A stretch of 64,000 bases of DNA, from assembly GCA_963921405.1 (NCBI GenBank), contig OY992881.1:3987050-4051049 (forward strand). The letters are read 5' to 3'. Source of the DNA: Cepaea hortensis. Lineage: Eukaryota; Mollusca; Gastropoda; Stylommatophora; Helicidae. Below, one piece after another: positions 31,622 to 42,299 of this stretch. The notes beneath the pieces were generated by a model. That model saw only the letters and a program-made list of their open reading frames with translations, was not told the origin of the DNA and searched no databases. Positions within the stretch are counted from its first letter, which is position 1; each line of letters begins with the position of its first letter. Both the position numbers and the translations under genes were made by a program.

Positions 31622-31881
31622 TGGCAGGCGTTGACGGGAAAGCTATTGTTAACGCCGTTTACCACGGCGCTGTGGTGGCCGCGCTTACGGTAGGCACCGC
31701 AAAACTGACCAAGGTGATTTTCAAAGGGGCAACCTTGCCCAAGCTAGACGCTGATATGTATGACCTTGGGATGATGGTTTTAGACACGTCCATCGCCTTA
31801 GCACTCCGAGATTTGCTTATCAAAGAGGGCTTGATCCCCGCTGATATATTGCATAAACCCTTACAGTATCAGCCCCGCTAG
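31621..31881 (+). CDS. Small hydrophobic Maverick protein (86 aa)
   Basis: Starts with the TAATG overlap. It begins MAGVDGKAIVNAVYHGAVVA with a hydrophobic first helix to about residue 26 and a second hydrophobic stretch at about 50-65 (MVLDTSIALALRDLLI). It is followed after 2 bp by the 139-aa gene. Small two-helix membrane proteins at this place are common in Polintons; the function is unknown. Confidence 0.65.
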   Translation: MAGVDGKAIVNAVYHGAVVAALTVGTAKLTKVIFKGATLPKLDADMYDLGMMVLDTSIALALRDLLIKEGLIPADILHKPLQYQPR

Positions 31882-31883
31882 CT

Positions 31884-32303
31884 ATGGCCTCTGTCGCAAT
31901 GATGATAGGGGGCGCTGTTGTCAATGCCCTCGCGTTTACGGGGGGCAACTACCTCTTTTCCAAGCTAGGGCATGCGGACGCCCATGAAGAAATGAGGCGG
32001 CACGATGAGACTGTCGAGCGGCTACAGGCGGCCCAGGCTGAGTGGATGAGAAAGAGAACCGCGCGGCTGGACTGGCTCAACGATGAGCTACAGCGTGAAG
32101 GCCACGCCGTTCACTCTTTCCAGGATGTCGACCAGGCCATGCGGGAATACAGCCTGATCTCTGGCAAACGTGTCGAGCCCCTCGAGCCTGAACCTCGCCT
32201 GTCGGATTTCTATGTGCCATCAGAGCCGCAGAAAGACCGCGAGATCACTTTTATCGTTCTTGGGCTGGCAGCGACTGGTATTGTTGCTTATAAGTTGCTT
32301 TAG
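31884..32303 (+). CDS. Conserved Maverick protein with two terminal membrane helices (139 aa)
   Basis: An N-terminal hydrophobic segment (MMIGGAVVNALAFTGGNYLF) and a C-terminal one (ITFIVLGLAATGIVAYKLL) flank a charged helical middle with QAAQAEWMRKRTARLDWLND and a conserved FQDVDQAMREY stretch, ending LSDFYVPSEPQKDRE. I recognise this as one of the better conserved uncharacterised Polinton proteins. The layout fits a virion membrane or scaffold protein. Intact. Confidence 0.75.
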   Translation: MASVAMMIGGAVVNALAFTGGNYLFSKLGHADAHEEMRRHDETVERLQAAQAEWMRKRTARLDWLNDELQREGHAVHSFQDVDQAMREYSLISGKRVEPLEPEPRLSDFYVPSEPQKDREITFIVLGLAATGIVAYKLL

Positions 32304-32324
32304 AGATTGACCGCTGCTACCAAA

Positions 32325-33431
32325 ATGAAAGATCTGGAGGATATCTACTACAGCCCTCAGGGCTACTGGAAAGGCTTGGCGGCCATTAAGAAGCTAGCTG
32401 CTGCAGCTAATGTTTCGGAGGATGTTGCCCGAGACTGGCTCAAGAAGCAAGCTATTTTTCAGATCTATTTACCCGCTCCTCGTTACATTCCGCGGCCATC
32501 TATTGATGAAGATAGACCGAATGCCGTCCATCAGGCTGACTTGCTCTACCTACCACATGACCGGGTTGGTCGTAAGACATTTAAGTATGCCTTGACAGTT
32601 GTGGATGTTGCCTCACGGTTTAAGGAAGCAGAGGCTTTGACAGACAAGAGCAGTGAAGGGGTGGCTTTGGCCCTAGAGCGAATTTACAAACGCGGGCCAC
32701 TCAAATGGCCACGGCTTCTGCAGATTGATCCGGGGCGTGAGTTTATGGGTGCTGTGAGCCAGCTGGCAACAAAGCATAAGACACAGATACGGCGTGGAGA
32801 AGCTGGGAATCACCGGCAGCAGGCGATCATCGAGAGGTTCAATCGCACTCTGGCGGAGAGACTGTTCGGTGCCCAGTACGCCCAAGAGTTACTACTGGCG
32901 GCTCGAGGGTCCTCTGAACGTTCAGCTGAATGGGTTCGGGCTCTTCCTCAGGTGGTCGCGGCTCTTAACGGTGAGGTGACTCGTTTGACGGGTCGGAAGC
33001 CGGTTGATGCCATTAAGGACACTTCTGTATCCCATTCACCGGCCGCTCCTGCTCACCGTACTATCGGCCTCAAGGAGCCTGTGATTCCGTCTGAGGCTCT
33101 AGTTCGGTATCTGTATGCAAGCTCGCCTGGGGAGCATGAGCTTGAAGGTGGCCGGCGCCGGGCGACTGATCCTTCGTGGTCATTAACAGTACACGAGATT
33201 CGTAGAACAGTATGCCAGGATGGGCGGCCTGCGCTGTACTACCTGGTGGATGGGCCAGCGCGGGGCTTCGTTCGCGAAGAGCTGATGATTGTTCCTCCCG
33301 ACACCCAAATGCCTCCTGACCGGATCCTCCCTAAGCGACGAGGCCCAGGCTGGCGATCTGCCCGTTATACATCCCTCGGTTCTCTACTCTATGGACTTCT
33401 ACCTCGTAGATGGACCAGCTCGTGGATGTGA
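32325..33431 (+). CDS. Retroviral-type integrase of the Maverick (368 aa)
   Basis: Inserts the element into chromosomal DNA. The rve catalytic core has D72 (HQADLLYLP), D135 (LLQIDPGREF) and E170 (HRQQAIIERFNRTLAERLFG), a D,D(34)E spacing typical of retroviral and Polinton integrases. An N-terminal helical part precedes (LKKLAAAANVSEDVARDWL-like), and a C-terminal small beta domain with ATDPSWSLTVHEIR and FVREEL motifs follows. The ATG at 32,325 is preferred over an upstream TTG. All three catalytic residues are present and the frame is intact. It converges on the polymerase with a 19-bp gap. Confidence 0.95.
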   Translation: MKDLEDIYYSPQGYWKGLAAIKKLAAAANVSEDVARDWLKKQAIFQIYLPAPRYIPRPSIDEDRPNAVHQADLLYLPHDRVGRKTFKYALTVVDVASRFKEAEALTDKSSEGVALALERIYKRGPLKWPRLLQIDPGREFMGAVSQLATKHKTQIRRGEAGNHRQQAIIERFNRTLAERLFGAQYAQELLLAARGSSERSAEWVRALPQVVAALNGEVTRLTGRKPVDAIKDTSVSHSPAAPAHRTIGLKEPVIPSEALVRYLYASSPGEHELEGGRRRATDPSWSLTVHEIRRTVCQDGRPALYYLVDGPARGFVREELMIVPPDTQMPPDRILPKRRGPGWRSARYTSLGSLLYGLLPRRWTSSWM

Positions 33432-33450
33432 GGAGCTCCACAGCTACTCC

Positions 33451-36400
33451 CTAGCAGGATTCTAGGTAGCCGTAGGCCCTAGTGTTGATACCATCAGCAC
33501 AAATCCATTTTTTCGTGTCCATGGGGCTCAGAGATGTTTTGTTCATCTCATAAACCCCTATCTGGTGGCCCTTGCTTCGTATGGCAACCTGTGTGTGCTT
33601 GTATTCCCGCTGACCGAACAGACTGTCCTTGTAGTGTTCGTGTCTGAGGTCCTTCTTCACAACTGCCCGAGCCACTCCTTTGGCTTTCTTGATGTTGGCG
33701 GCCTCCTCTAGGATTGAGTACATCTTTGGTCTGAGACCGACGAACTCAGCTATCGAGCGGCCGTTGCATTCATCTTTGAATTTGCCGACCACCTTTTTAT
33801 TCGCAGTCGAATGGTTGGGGTGGTCACGTGGATAATCTGAGAAGTCGTACCAGTCGGGGTGAGCCTTCATGTCCGCGTACACATCCTCAGTCTCCACCTG
33901 AAGTAGAAGGGAGTCAGTATCAGTGTAGCAGAGCTGGAGTCTATTACCGTATTGGGGTTTAAGCCGATTGTACCAGAAGTCGTACATGAGGTACTTGGAT
34001 TGGTCCAGGATGGCCTGCCCACAATAGACTGGTTTATTCAGCTGGACCTTGTTCTTGATGCTGTGCACCGCCACCAGTCCACCGTTGAAGATTCTACACG
34101 ATTCGTAGTTGGGGCTGGCGATTAATTTTCGGAGTCGGTCAGTCTCGGTGCCTCTGATAAGGTTGACTCTGATGCGTTTGCGAACATTCTCCATACTCTT
34201 CCCAAAGACGGCATTGTTCATCAGCTTGAAGAAGTCCTTCTCAAATTCCGACTTGGCTTGGGCTCGTAGAGAGGTGTTCATCTCTATGTAGGGCTTCATC
34301 CATTGGGACTGATTGAACTTGATGGCTCGGTGGATCTGGGTGACCTCTAGACCGAGGCTGTGATAGAGTTTGAGATTGCGGTAGTGGACGACGTATCGCT
34401 CCTTGTTGTGGAGATGAGGTACCAGCTTTGTTTGCTCCGTGAACTTACCCCCCAGTTTGTTCTGGAGCTCGCGCTGATAGCTGCTCAACCAGGCCTCTGG
34501 GATGGTCATGGTTTCTGGAGCTAGCGGATAGTCACTGTGGGCTTCATGTAGGTGCGCTGGGTACTTCAAATCAACCTCAACAAGCCATCCCTCTGGGGCG
34601 TTGTCGGGGGTGTTGAGTACCTCCTCGAGAGTTGGATTGGCCCATTGGAACCCTCCGGTGGGGAGGTATTCCATCATGGCCCACCCATACAGGTTATTTG
34701 CATCTAGGTACATGATCCACGAATTGGGTGTTGTGGGGTCATAGTCTGAAGTCTTGGGGTTGTTGGCCTTAGCATACCGCTTGGAGACCATGGCCACACC
34801 CCCTCGGAGTCCCTTCTCAAAGAGGAGGTGCATATCCAAGTCGGTTAGGAGCTCGAGTTGCACCTTCGTCTTTTTTAGGAGTGCGTCCCATGCCAGGCCT
34901 GGTGCACTGATGTAGTGGGCTGGGTCGAGCTGATATACCTCCATGCAAGTGTCTCGGAATGCCTCGAATATATCAGCCAACAGACTGACGTCTGTTTTCA
35001 GGTATAGGTCATGGTAGCCTCCGAGTGTTTTTCAATCGAGCTCCTGCCACACTTTCTGGGCGTGGGCATAGTCAGAGTCACTGATTCCTTCTCGGGTGAG
35101 CTTGCTGTAGAATGCCTCTTTGGGTGGTAGGTGGTCCTCTGCAAAGCGCTCGAAGCTGTCCATATATTCGTAGGGGTATACACCCTTACGGAGAAGGAGA
35201 TGTGACTGGCTCTGGCTTAGCGTGGTCCTGAACTTGCTCATTAAGACAGCCCAGGGGGTGTGCTTCTCAGTGTTGCACGTCTCACATCTTGAGATTATAT
35301 CGTTGCCTCTACGTGTCAGAGCCTTTGATTTACCGCAGTGTGTCAGCTCGCTGAGGTTCCCTACCAGGGTGTCTAGAGAGCTATTCATGAACTGTAGGCT
35401 GTCAATGAATTGCAGCTGACCGATGGTGAAGGAGGCGTACTTCTCTAGGGTGTTTGGTATGCAGGTGATTGTTGTGTTGTCTACTTGTTTGGTTTGCCAT
35501 TGGCCGTTTTTCTTCTTCTTGTAGACCGTTCTTTTTCCCCAGTCCAGACGGCCGGCCGCTTGCATGATGATGTGGGAGTCGTATCCTCTGAGGTTGTGAA
35601 AGACTACAGGTATCCTCAGCTTGTCTCTATTGATGCGGCATGCTAGATTACAGACATTGTGGGCAGCACCCCGGTATTTGCCTGTAATATGGCAGTGGTC
35701 TCTCACCTTGTCCTCCTCCAGCGGCTCTTTACAGATGTGGCAGGTGGTGGCGGAGGCAAAGTCTTCACGGTCTTTTTGCCCCAGCACCATGAGAGCCGGC
35801 CGCTGTAACTTGTGGTGGATGGTGGCCTGCTCTTGTCCCAAGCGTTTGAGGAATTCGTTGGCAGCGTCCTCCCCCCGATATACGACGGGGTTTGTGGTGA
35901 GCCCGTCGCAGCGTACAATGGTGTAGCCGAAGCCGCAGGGGGGCTGCTCAGCAAGTTGGCGCGTGTTGCTCTGGCTTGGATCCATTGCCGCACCATGTAC
36001 TGGAACGTTCAAGGTCTCAAAGTCTGCGTATATGATGTATGGCGCCCTCATCTGTTTCTGGAGGGACTTGAAATTCATCTTTCCCTCTTTAGGCATGACA
36101 TTCACCTGACAGGCTGTGTTGATGCCTTGGCAGAGTGGCACATGTTGGTCCAAGGTTTCCTGAGAGGAGTGTACATGGAGACAGTTGAGACATGGATACT
36201 TCTTACCCTTATGTTTGCTGTTTCCATATAGAAGCCGCCCCACATCCTTGACCCAGACATAGTGCCTATTGTCGTCTTTACACAGGAGCAAGAGGTTGAT
36301 TTGGTTGCGCTGGAGTGTGTTGGTCCGGAGTATGGTTGGTCCTTTGTTCCACCCAAAGACTCTGATGGCTATGGTAGGATTCTGGTTTTCAAACTTCGCA

Positions 36401-37380
36401 ATGCTGGTCAGCTGCACTGGGAACTCGATTCCTTCAAAGTTTAGCTCTCCCAAGTGGGCGCTATAATTGTTGAGCCTATCAGGATGTTCTCCATGTGCTA
36501 CTGGGTAGAGTGCTGAGAGTATGGCCCATTCAAAGCAGCGGTTGTCCTCATTCTTCACATTCACAACACTACGTGGTGGAATGAAGCTGGGAGTCGCGAA
36601 GTAGCTAGAGCCTCGGAATGGTTGGTATTTTACTATGTAGAGGTCGAGCTGCACACACTCATCATAGCTCCAATCCGAGCCCTGTTCGGTGAAGCATTCA
36701 CTGTCAGCGAATATCTTGGCTCTGGCGAGCTTCAGCCCCTCATCAATTTCCCCCTCGTGCAGTACTTCATAGTTCCTGCTTCCATGGATGGCGATTGCCG
36801 TAATCTGTTCGCCTTCTGGGGTGGTGCGATAGTATTTTAGATGGAGATACAGCTGCATTTTAACGCTGCCATAATCCCCCAACCCTTTTACCACCAGGGC
36901 TTTGATGGCGGGCTCCATCGAAAACATAAATAGTCCAGGCTCATCATAGTCGACGCTACCTTCTGGGACGCTTGCTTCATATTTTCTCAGGCTCCCCTCA
37001 ATCTCCCGGGTGAGTTTCAATTCGGGTGCATTGCGAATTAGCTCAGCCAACTCCTCATCCGTTTCCTCTCGCACACTATCAGCTCGGGCAAGGAACTCTG
37101 CTTCGAGGTCGGCGTGGCGTTGAGCACGCTGCCGGGTGCGGTGTCGTCGCTCGGCGACGATCGCGGCTCGGTCCGCGGCGGTACCATATACAAATCTCAG
37201 GGCGGTGGTAATCCCTGCTTCAAGTCGTGCCCCTTGTAGGTTGGGGTTCTTCTCGAGCAGGGTGGCCCGAGCCATCTCACGCGCTCTGGATATTTCCCCC
37301 TCAAGAACGGCCTTCCTCCTCCCACTGTATGGCATGCCATACTCGCGGGCTTGCTGTTTCAACTGAATCAGCGTAGGCAT
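33451..37380 (-). CDS. PolB: Protein-primed family B DNA polymerase, one in-frame stop (about 1,309 codons)
   Basis: Replicates the element. From the ATG at 37,380: a SAP-like N-terminus; a domain with NEDNRCFEWAILSALYP (about 277-293); a CxxC near 397-400; exonuclease I DFE (about 453-455); a Cys/His insert CHICKEP...DHCHITG (about 547-567); exonuclease II GYDSH (about 599-603). A single TGA at 35,032-35,034 (codon 783) interrupts the frame, which continues unchanged through a TDV exonuclease III-like region to polymerase motif A DANNLYG (about 893-899), motif B NNAVFGKS (about 1055) and motif C YTDTDS (about 1152-1157). All catalytic motifs remain. The apparent later start at 34,980 is a TTG and not a real start. 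The stop would split exonuclease from polymerase. Confidence 0.92.
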
Positions 37381-37459
37381 GGCTAAATACACAGATCTGT
37401 CAGTCTCTAACAGGTGAGTGTGTACGTACAGTGGATAGTTCCATGTCTCTAATTGACTT

Positions 37460-37738
37460 TTATATTTCTGTGATCATAGCCAATCGCTTAAACTCGGTGT
37501 TAAAAGGCTTTACCCTTTCATGGTACCATGTTCGGCGATTGGCTGCGTTATAACCACACTCCTTACAAATTGATAGATAGTTTGTGACCCCCCTCCCACA
37601 GCTTCTGCACGGTTTGGTACATGAACCCTTCCGTATTAGCACTACATGGACTTTGCAGTAGTCCCTCATACAACTCCGATTGCAGGGCTCTGTGGAACGT
37701 AGCCGTAGCCACTTACAACTGTTCTTCGCGGTGCGCAT
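37460..37738 (-). CDS. Small Cys/His zinc-binding protein 2 of the Maverick (92 aa)
   Basis: A paralogue of the 94-aa protein at 22,668, facing inward from the other end. Ligands: C8-x10-C19-x8-C28-x2-H31 and C44-x2-C47-x10-C58-x2-C61. It shares CxW, YCxxH and the C..CGRGV/CERGV turn. Two extra Cys (23, 40) occur here only. The ATG at 37,738 lies 37 bp inside the terminal repeat; the frame stays open across the repeat, but that longer frame would translate repeat DNA and LINE sequence. Polymerase starts 79 bp downstream on the same strand, so the two may share a transcript. Function unknown. Confidence 0.8.
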   Translation of the reverse strand: MRTAKNSCKWLRLRSTEPCNRSCMRDYCKVHVVLIRKGSCTKPCRSCGRGVTNYLSICKECGYNAANRRTWYHERVKPFNTEFKRLAMITEI

Positions 37739-37774
37739 CTTGGTATGTCTGTAGATGATACACTCTAAATCGAT

Positions 37775-37996
37775 GGCTCGGTCGCCATGCGTGCGCTCCG
37801 GGATACAGAGGACGGCCCGGTCGGGCGGTCGCGCCCCGGGGCCCTGGGGGGTGGGGCCCCCGGGGGTTGGGTCCCTAGGGGGCTTTCTTTTGGCGCTCCT
37901 GTAGTGCCCCGACCCTTTTGGCCCTAAGGGGCTTTCTTTTGGCGCTCCTGTAGTGCCCCGACCCTTTTGGCCCCAAACCGCTAATTGACATCTACT
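37775..37996 (-). repeat. Maverick right terminal inverted repeat
   Basis: 222 bp, inverse of 21,605-21,818 with no substitution seen and one 8-bp insertion next to AATT. It carries the 50-bp tandem pair in inverse orientation. The inner boundary is at GGCTCGGT, where the two sides diverge abruptly. Position 37,996 (T) could instead be the first base of a 6-bp target duplication. Confidence 0.97.
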
Positions 37997-38001
37997 GAAA
38001 A

Positions 38002-39049
38002 GGATGTGCAGAAATCTGTTGGCACTTGTACCCACTCCTCTTCAGGTTCTAAGTCCTCAAGTGAACACACCTGTTGAAGAATGTCTTCGGCTTGACCCAT
38101 CCACGACCGTCCTCTTTTTAACCTGCTGCCCTTCACCTTCATAATTTCACTATGCAATGGATGTTGTGTGTTTGCGTTAACTCTGAGGTAGGCGCGTGCT
38201 CTGCAGACTTGTATTCTGTCTTCAATGGTTGGAAAATCAAGAAGGTAGCGCATCGCCCTGCATGCTGTATCTCTTGTACATCCAAGAATAATGCGCATAG
38301 CTTCATTCTGTATCCTTTCCATCCTTTCTATCTGCTTACGGCTGAGAGTCAGGATTGCCATTGCATACTCAAAAACAGACATGACCAGCCCCTCGTACAG
38401 AAGACATAGATGGCACTGCTCACAGTTTGCTGCCGCCATCACCCGCATCGCAGCCAAACCCCGCTTGGCCTTTGTTATCACCTGGTCTATGTGCTCATTA
38501 TAAGCAAGGCTTCGATCAAACCGTATCCCCAGGTAATTCATTGCCTGCGTTCTTTCCACCGTCTCTGAACACAGCTTTACAATTGGTGTTGGAGTGTTGA
38601 CAGTATGATTATTCAATGAGAACCAAATTCACTGTTGCCTTTGTTGGGTTGACCATTGCCCCAGCTTCATCACACCAAGTACTTATGCGATTGAGTTCGG
38701 TTTGTAGTTCCACAGCAACCTGTTCTCTATTCTTACCCTGACGATACACTAAAACATCATCGGCATATGACAATGTCCTGCCTGGTCCAGTGATCTGCTC
38801 ACTGGCGATTCTCACTGTGTAGGCGTTGAACAGTACCGGAGATAATGGTAGGCCAGGATATATTGTTGTTGGTTCCGAAGTCCAATTGCCACATCTAAAA
38901 ACTACTTTCCGTTGGAAGAAGGCTGCAGCGATCCAACTAAGGAGGAATGGACTTACTTTTAGTTCAAGAAGGTGAAACATTAAAAAATTCAATGGTACTC
39001 TGTTGTACGTGTCGTCAAGATCAATCGCTGCAGCAAAGGTTTCAATGCC
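38002..39049 (-). mobile_element. LINE-B, 5' part: reverse transcriptase and linker
   Basis: Continues LINE-B beyond the Maverick. The frame 38,616-38,002 holds the post-RT region (MNYLGIRFDRSLAYNEHI, RIQNEAMRIILGCTRDTA, RGRSWMGQAEDIL). The frame 39,049-38,609 holds RT blocks AAAIDLDDTYNRV, PGLPLSPVLFNAYT and the catalytic YADD, one frame away, so a shift separates them near 38,612. The element is 5'-truncated at 39,049, where the target duplication TAGTCGAGAGA (39,050-39,060) begins. Unlike many relatives, the block before SPVLFN lacks the usual QGS residues. Confidence 0.88.
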
Positions 39050-39060
39050 TAGTCGAGAGA

Positions 39061-40367
39061 GTAAACTGAAGTACTTGGGTATCACCTTTGACAGGTGTTT
39101 GTCTTTTAAGGATCATGTGGAGGATTTGGTTGTGAAGGTTGGTAGGGGACTAAATGCATTGTGGGCTATGGCAGCAACCGGGGTAGATCAGAGGATGTTG
39201 TACAGGCTCTTTCAGCAGTTAATAATTTCTGTCATTGAATATGGTTTGGGGCTGCTGACAGTATCAAAAAGTCAGCTTGAAAGGTTGGAGCGCATACAGA
39301 ATGCTGCCATGCGGTTAATACTGGGGTGCACAAAGGACACACTAATTATCTGCATGAGGCATATTCTGGCGCTACCTACAATGACAGATAGAAATAGGGT
39401 CCTTCAGACCAAATGGTACCTGTGAGTTGCCGCAGACAGGGATCACCCGCTGCATGCAGCAATGGATATGGTCAAGGGTCATAGACTAAGACGAGGCAGG
39501 TCCTGGATGGCACAGGCAGAACTTTCTATACGTCAGGTGTGTGATCTAGAGACCATCAAGAGTGAAAGAGAGTGGGTTAAAGTTCCGGATGACATGACGG
39601 ATTGGCACAATGTAATAATAACACTGGGTCGTGAGAGCAGAGAATGGGCAGCGGGCCGCACTGAGTTTGAAGTGCAACGGCTGATCCAGAGCAACACACA
39701 TCAAGGCGACATAGTCATCTACACTGATGGGTCAGTGGTGAGAAACAGACGTAGTGGCTGGGGCTTTATTGCAAAGGCTAATGGGCGAGTCTTGAAAAAG
39801 GAGAGCCTGGCATATGAGACTACGACCTCCAGCATGAGAATGGAGGTGGAGGCAGTAACAGCGGCATTCCGGTGGCTAGAGGAGACTACTGCAACACACG
39901 TTGTGTTCATTACGGATTCAAAGAATATGCTTAGCAAGTTCGAGAAAGGAATGTTTCGTGTGGAATGGCTCTCGTCGCTTCAGAGGTCACAGATTGTGAG
40001 AATTGTATGGATATTTTGCCCTGGCCATGTGGGTGTACGAGAGAATGAACAGGCTGATAGGCTAGCAGGGAATGCACCTCTTGGTGGTATCTTGCGTATG
40101 GACAAGGGGGAGGTGGTCGTGCGCTTGTGGGACCAGGTGGAGAAGGCGGTAGAACAGATTGAGAACCCATATGTGGAAAGAATGAGATTGCGGGGAATCG
40201 GCAGGGGTTCTGGAAGAATTTCAAAACTGAGAGGGAAGACTAGGAGAACTTTTAGTAGTATTAAACGATTAGTAGTATGACTCTTCGCTGGCTGTTGAAG
40301 TAGGGGATTGAGCATGTATGGGAATGTCCTGAGCGCAATGATGTCGGTTCTTAAATCAACTCAACTC
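39061..40367 (+). mobile_element. LINE-A, 3' part: post-RT region and RNase H
   Basis: Resumes LINE-A. The first frame (to 39,425) has LKYLGITFDRCLSFKDHV and NAAMRLILGCTKDTL, then a stop; the frame from 39,462 carries RGRSWMAQAELSI and a full RNase H signature: IYTDGSVV, RMEVEAV, ITDSKNM and CPGHVGVRENEQADRLAG. It ends at 40,280 with a tail TCAACTCAACTC. The right target duplication ATATTTGAAT is 40,368-40,377, matching 19,568-19,577. One stop separates the two parts of the frame, so the element is dead. Confidence 0.85.
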
Positions 40368-41725
<1,358 letters not shown>

Positions 41726-42299
41726 TCTTGTAATTGTACCCTGACATTTTGGATATCATCAAAGTGTAGTATCTGTACTTGATCTTGCCAGGGGCCGGGA
41801 TGATCACCCAACACAACCGACACACAGGGACGCGGGACCTAGAGGGGCGGCTATGGTCCCTCTGGGAACCGTGAGCCCTTCTAAAAAAAAAAAAAAACAG
41901 GTACACACGTGGTACACAGCTGGGCGCAATTTGGCAGCAGACCACGTTGCGCTGGTATTTTACGCTACGGTATGGATGCCGGTTGTTCAGAAAGCAGTGG
42001 AAAACTACTGAACGTAAACTTGCCAAGACATCAACAACTGCATAAAATGCTGGTGTTGACTGTAAACGTTCTGTAAAGGATATGCAACTAACTTTAACAA
42101 TACTTGCAAGCCAGAACGAAAGATCTGGGGAAAAGACAAAAAACTAAGTTAATCATGGGTGAGTGGGGTGCAATGCACAAAAAACAAAGAGAACCAACAT
42201 ATTTATTTACTAAAAAAAGTTATCAAAGAAGGCGACGTTAGCAAAAAGATAGTTACATCAGACCTAGTGTGCACATATCCGAATCTCACAAATCAGGCA
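41726..42299. other. Gene-free tract with SINE body fragment
   Basis: About 41,945-42,090 carries a plus-strand SINE body (TTCAGAAAGCAGTGGAAAAC, then GCTGGTGTTGACTGTAAACG) without a clear tRNA head. An A-run lies at 41,883-41,897. Nothing else is recognised. Confidence 0.65.

Larger units (their letters stand above)
21605..37996. mobile_element. Maverick/Polinton (polintovirus-like) element, complete, 16.4 kb
   Basis: A self-synthesising DNA transposon or endogenous polinton-like virus inserted in LINE-B. Its ends are AGTAGATGTCAATT and the inverse, inside inverted repeats of 214 and 222 bp. The flanking duplication is GAAAA (21,600-21,604 and 37,997-38,001), or TGAAAA if the shared T at 37,996 is counted as target; Polintons normally make 6-bp duplications and begin with AG. 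Copy 2 keeps the empty site at about 62,966. Gene content (protein-primed polymerase, retroviral-type integrase, packaging ATPase, jelly-roll capsid) is diagnostic. Left to right: Zn1 (+), four minus-strand genes, a 414-aa gene (+), an interrupted membrane gene (-), capsid, ATPase, four membrane/virion-type genes and integrase (+), polymerase and Zn2 (-). Confidence 0.97.

Noticed and set aside
33451..34980. Independent 509-aa polymerase gene
   Set aside because: Its start would be a TTG in the middle of a conserved TDV...LAD block that continues in frame from the upstream part.
35032..35034. Selenocysteine at the polymerase TGA
   Set aside because: No SECIS-like element could be identified, and two other genes carry TAG stops that selenocysteine would not explain.
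37460..38035. A 191-aa protein spanning the right terminal repeat
   Set aside because: The part upstream of the ATG at 37,738 translates terminal repeat and LINE-B DNA. The paralogue at the left end has the short form (94 aa), which fits the 92-aa start.
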